Shown here: one piece after another, positions 61,720 to 64,000 of the stretch
Layout of the letters: every line of letters begins with the position of its first letter
Numbering within the stretch: position 1 is the first letter of the stretch
Assembly: GCA_035263845.1 (NCBI GenBank)
Contig: DATFQY010000005.1
Coordinates: forward strand, 1 to 64,000
Source of the DNA: JAWOLE01 sp035263845
Lineage (GTDB): Bacteria > Acidobacteriota > Thermoanaerobaculia > UBA5066 > Gp7-AA6
DNA: 64,000 nucleotides
Direction of reading: 5' to 3'
Made by a program: the position numbers and the translations under genes
Notes under the pieces: generated by a model
The model's database searches: none
The model's input: only the letters and a program-made list of their open reading frames with translations
Told to the model about the DNA's origin: nothing

Positions 61720-63270
61720 TCAGTTGGTGGTTCTCGATCGCACCAGGTTGAACTTCAGCATCTCGGTGTACGAGACCTTCGAGTCGAGGTCCTCGCGGGC
61801 GATCTTCAAGTGCTGGGTCAGGCCTTCGAGGACCAGCTCCATTCCGACGGCGCGCTCCTCGGGGGCCGCCGGGGCGAAGTGCTCCTCCACCGCCTTGCGG
61901 AGACCGGGGACGGACTCCAGCGCCGCCAGGTGCTCCTGGAAGGGAGTGTCATCGGAGAGCGTGATCTTGTTGCCGGCGGCGAACCATTCGACGATCGGCT
62001 CGTAGAGCGGATGGATCTTTTCCGGCGCCGGGTTGTTGCGAAGACGCCGGGCGGGCCCCGCCTCGTCGGAGTCCTCGGGGTCCTCGCGCCGGCGCTGCGT
62101 TGGGCGGCCGGAGTCGGGCGCCGGGAAGCGGCCGTCGAAAAGCTTCTTGACCGCCGTTCCGATCAGGCGCTTGGCCACGACCTCGGCCCCCTGCTGCTCG
62201 CCCTCGTAGACCATCTCGACTTTCCCCGTGATCGCCGGCAGGCACGCGGGCAGGTCGCAGAGGCGCGGCGCAACGGTCTTTTCGCGATGGCGCAGGCCGC
62301 GCCGCTCGAGATTGGAGACGAGGATCTCGACCGCCGAGATCGGCATCCGCGCCGAGACCCCGGAGGACTGGTCCACGAACTCGCTGCCGCGGGCGGCGAA
62401 GGCGATTTCCTCGACGAGCTCTCGGAAGAAGTCGGGCAGCTCGACCCGTGGATCTCCCTCGGCTCGCTCGACCCATGCTTCCTGAGCTGTGATCTTGGCC
62501 GCCGTCTTCACGTCGTCGGGGTAGTGGGTCAGGATCTGGGAAGAGATGCGGTCCTTCAGCGGCGTGATGATGTTGCCGCGGTTGGTGTAGTCCTCCGGGT
62601 TGGCCGAGAAGACGAGCAGGATGTCGAGCGGGATCCGGACGGGAAAGCCGCGGATCTGCAGGTCGCGCTCCTCGAGGATGTTCAGCAGGCCCACCTGGAT
62701 CCGGGGTTGTAAGTCCGGCAGCTCGTTGATCGCGAAGATGCCGCGGTTGGTCCGCGGCACGATGCCGAAGTGGATGACCTCTTCGTCCGAGTAGGAGCGC
62801 TTTTCCGTGGCCGCCTTGATGGGGTCCACGTCCCCGATGAGATCCGCGATGGTGACGTCGGGGGTGGCGAGCTTCTCCCGGTAGCGCTCCTCGCGCGGGA
62901 TCCAGTCGATCGGCGCCGCGTCCCCCTTCTCGGCGAGGACACGGCGGCCGTACTTGGTGATCGGGGCAAAGGGGTCCTCGTTTAACTCGCTGCCGGCGAT
63001 TGCCGGGATCTCCAAATCCAGCAGGTTGACGAGCATGCGAAGGAGCCGGGTCTTCGCCTGGCCGCGCAGCCCCAGGAGCAGGAAGTCGTGGCGCGAGAGG
63101 ATCGCGTTGTGGAGCGAGGGCAGGACGGTCCGCTCGTAGCCGTGGATCCCCGCGAAGGGGTTCTCCCCGCGGGCGAGTGCCCGCCGGAGGTTCTCGCGAA
63201 GCTCCTCCTTGACGCCGCGCGGACGGTAACCGCTGGCCTTCAGCTCGCCGACTGTCGCCGCCCTGGCCAT
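61720..63270 (-). CDS. Magnesium-chelatase-like AAA ATPase
   Basis: 516 residues. Walker A reads GLRGQAKT (GxxGxxKT), Walker B region IFAINELPDLQPRIQVGLLNILEE (key part FAINELPD) with Asn in place of the usual Asp, followed by FPVRIPLDILLVFSANPEDYTNRG. These stretches are characteristic of the subgroup of chelatase-type ATPases found with VWA proteins. It likely remodels a protein client rather than inserting magnesium, since no bchH or chlorophyll genes are present. ATG 63270 is preferred because the family starts near VGELKASGYRPRGVKEEL; the in-frame extension to 63333 lacks support. Confidence 0.86.
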   Translation of the reverse strand: MARAATVGELKASGYRPRGVKEELRENLRRALARGENPFAGIHGYERTVLPSLHNAILSRHDFLLLGLRGQAKTRLLRMLVNLLDLEIPAIAGSELNEDPFAPITKYGRRVLAEKGDAAPIDWIPREERYREKLATPDVTIADLIGDVDPIKAATEKRSYSDEEVIHFGIVPRTNRGIFAINELPDLQPRIQVGLLNILEERDLQIRGFPVRIPLDILLVFSANPEDYTNRGNIITPLKDRISSQILTHYPDDVKTAAKITAQEAWVERAEGDPRVELPDFFRELVEEIAFAARGSEFVDQSSGVSARMPISAVEILVSNLERRGLRHREKTVAPRLCDLPACLPAITGKVEMVYEGEQQGAEVVAKRLIGTAVKKLFDGRFPAPDSGRPTQRRREDPEDSDEAGPARRLRNNPAPEKIHPLYEPIVEWFAAGNKITLSDDTPFQEHLAALESVPGLRKAVEEHFAPAAPEERAVGMELVLEGLTQHLKIAREDLDSKVSYTEMLKFNLVRSRTTN

Positions 63271-63329
63271 CTCCGGTGGGTCCTCCCTGTGAGCCGCCTT
63301 ACAGACTACCTGTCCGCGTTTCGAGACGT

Positions 63330-63812
63330 TCAACCCGGCTTGATCGCCGGGATCTTCTCGCCGGGCGCGAAGAGCGCCGACGCCGGCCGTCCCCCCATTT
63401 CCGAGGCGACCCCGGCCAGTTCTTCCATCTTATCCCGCTGGAATCCGACGACCGCCTCGCGGACGCGGCCGTCGGCGTCGACGAGGAAGAAGGTCGGGAC
63501 GCTGTCGAGACCGAGTGTCTCCGAGGCGCTCCAGGGCTCGGGATCGTAGAGAGTCGTGATCGCGACGTTCAATTCCTCGGCGAAGCGGGCAGCGTCGTCC
63601 GGGCTGTCCTGAGAGACAGCGACGACGGAAAGCGGCCCGCCCTGCGCGCGCCGGCGGATCCGGTCGAGAAACGGCCAGGCGAACTCGCAGGTCGGGCAGG
63701 TCGTCTTGAAGAACCCGTACAGGGCGGGGTTGGCGGGAGCGGCGGCCTCCCGCCCTTCTTCGTCCCGGAGAGTGATGTGTGGGAAACGATTTCCGGGAGC
63801 GGGAAGAGCCAC
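63330..63812 (-). CDS. Thioredoxin-like peroxiredoxin/TlpA-type protein
   Basis: 160 residues from GTG 63812. A thioredoxin fold with the redox motif C-P-T-C (FKTTCPTCEFAW), then SQDSPDDAARFAEE and SVPTFFLVDADGRV with the cis-proline. No signal peptide, so cytoplasmic. It may reduce disulfides or peroxides; the partner is unknown. TATAAT lies exactly six bases before the GTG and no ribosome site is present, suggesting a leaderless transcript. It precedes the AAA gene on the same strand by 59 bases. Confidence 0.8.
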   Translation of the reverse strand: MALPAPGNRFPHITLRDEEGREAAAPANPALYGFFKTTCPTCEFAWPFLDRIRRRAQGGPLSVVAVSQDSPDDAARFAEELNVAITTLYDPEPWSASETLGLDSVPTFFLVDADGRVREAVVGFQRDKMEELAGVASEMGGRPASALFAPGEKIPAIKPG

Positions 63813-63818
63813 TGCCCG

Positions 63819-63826
63819 ATTATATT
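63819..63826. promoter_or_regulatory. Overlapping divergent -10 boxes
   Basis: TATAAT on the minus strand (63824-63819) and TATATT on the plus strand (63821-63826) overlap. The first would serve the thioredoxin-like gene six bases away, the second the solute-binding protein gene 13 bases away, making the two transcripts mutually exclusive. The -35 boxes are weak on both sides. Confidence 0.45.
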
Positions 63827-63839
63827 CTCCGCGCGTTCC

Positions 63840-64000
63840 GTGATCAGCCGAAGGCACTTCCTCCGCGGCGCCGCCATCGCGGCGGCTTCGGCCGCCTCGG
63901 GCGCCTGCGCGCGCCCCGCACCGGCGGGCAAGCGCAAGACTCTCCGCATCGCGCAGTGGGCCCATTACGTGCCCCGCTACGACCAGTGGTTCGACAAGGT
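63840..64000 (+). CDS. Extracellular solute-binding protein, Tat-type signal, 3' end beyond window
   Basis: The first 53 residues are seen from GTG 63840. A twin-arginine signal (ISRRHFLRGAAIAAASAASGAC) ends in a possible lipobox Cys, and the following TLRIAQWAHYVPRYDQWFDK is typical of the N-terminus of sugar or oligopeptide ABC transporter binding proteins (quoted by its ends TLRIAQW and YDQWFDK). No ribosome site is visible. The rest lies outside the window. Confidence 0.65.
   Translation, partial: MISRRHFLRGAAIAAASAASGACARPAPAGKRKTLRIAQWAHYVPRYDQWFDK

Overview
This is a gene-dense stretch of a high-GC bacterial chromosome (mostly about 65-70 % GC). It has no tRNA, rRNA, CRISPR array, insertion sequence or prophage that I can see, and no gene-free stretch longer than about 230 bases. 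The gene content suggests an aerobic or facultative Gram-negative member of the Acidobacteriota, perhaps Thermoanaerobaculia-like. It combines a System I cytochrome c maturation locus with an atypical CcmE, a heme-A cytochrome oxidase operon, menaquinone synthesis by the futalosine route (MqnE), a PcnB-type poly(A) polymerase, a recO-glyQ-glyS-ppdK string and a VWFA-related secreted protein. The taxonomic placement is inference; I had no marker rRNA.

Layout. 1-8279: cytochrome c maturation genes on the minus strand. ccmA-ccmB-ccmC-sthA and ccmD-ccmE-ccmF are separated by an ECF sigma gene (minus) and two plus-strand genes, a diheme cytochrome and a helical exported protein. 8280-15502: plus-strand cytochrome oxidase operon (cupredoxin lipoprotein, coxB, coxA, ctaA, ctaB, small membrane subunits, coxC, DUF420, a CxxC membrane protein), running on into a serine hydrolase, a lipid acyltransferase-like protein and an anchored regulatory-domain protein (to 17479). 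17500-21152: minus-strand MFS transporter, two tiny proteins, mqnE and a DUF3179 lipoprotein. 21221-31135: recO, glyQ, glyS, ppdK, amidohydrolase, mutL. 31144-34591: membrane protein, anti-sigma and ECF sigma, and pcnB (minus). 34728-39427: complete branched-chain amino-acid ABC transporter (livKHMGF). 39501-47263: giant kinase/ATPase, radical SAM protein, secreted ceramidase. 47250-51248: pckA, gltA and an FHA kinase (minus), divergent from glnA (51439-52812). 52868-56805: homocysteine methyltransferase, ARPP-1 protein, queA, metallo-hydrolase. 56806-58279: a lower-GC patch with two secreted-protein genes. 58270-64000: stand-alone STN domain protein, DUF4230 protein, a chelatase-like AAA/VWA pair with an aldolase between them, a thioredoxin-like protein and the start of a Tat-exported solute-binding protein.

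How the genes fit together. Ccm proteins mature the c-type hemes needed by the diheme cytochrome and the respiratory chain. CtaB and CtaA make heme A for CoxA. MqnE feeds menaquinone synthesis, and SthA balances NADH and NADPH. PpdK, PckA, GltA and GlnA sit at the carbon/nitrogen crossroads, and pckA-gltA and glnA share a divergent control region with palindromes.

Most unusual points: (1) three arrays of degenerate seven-base tandem repeats at gene junctions, of form (G/T)TAG(A/T)C(C/G/T), two of which supply the TAG stop of the upstream gene; (2) a pcnB homologue whose only sensible start is ATT; (3) CcmE with Cys113-x3-Tyr in place of the heme-binding histidine motif; (4) probable CTG starts coupled to upstream stops as CTGA; (5) -10-like boxes exactly six bases before start codons that lack ribosome-binding sites. 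I did not find a clear new defence or mobile system.
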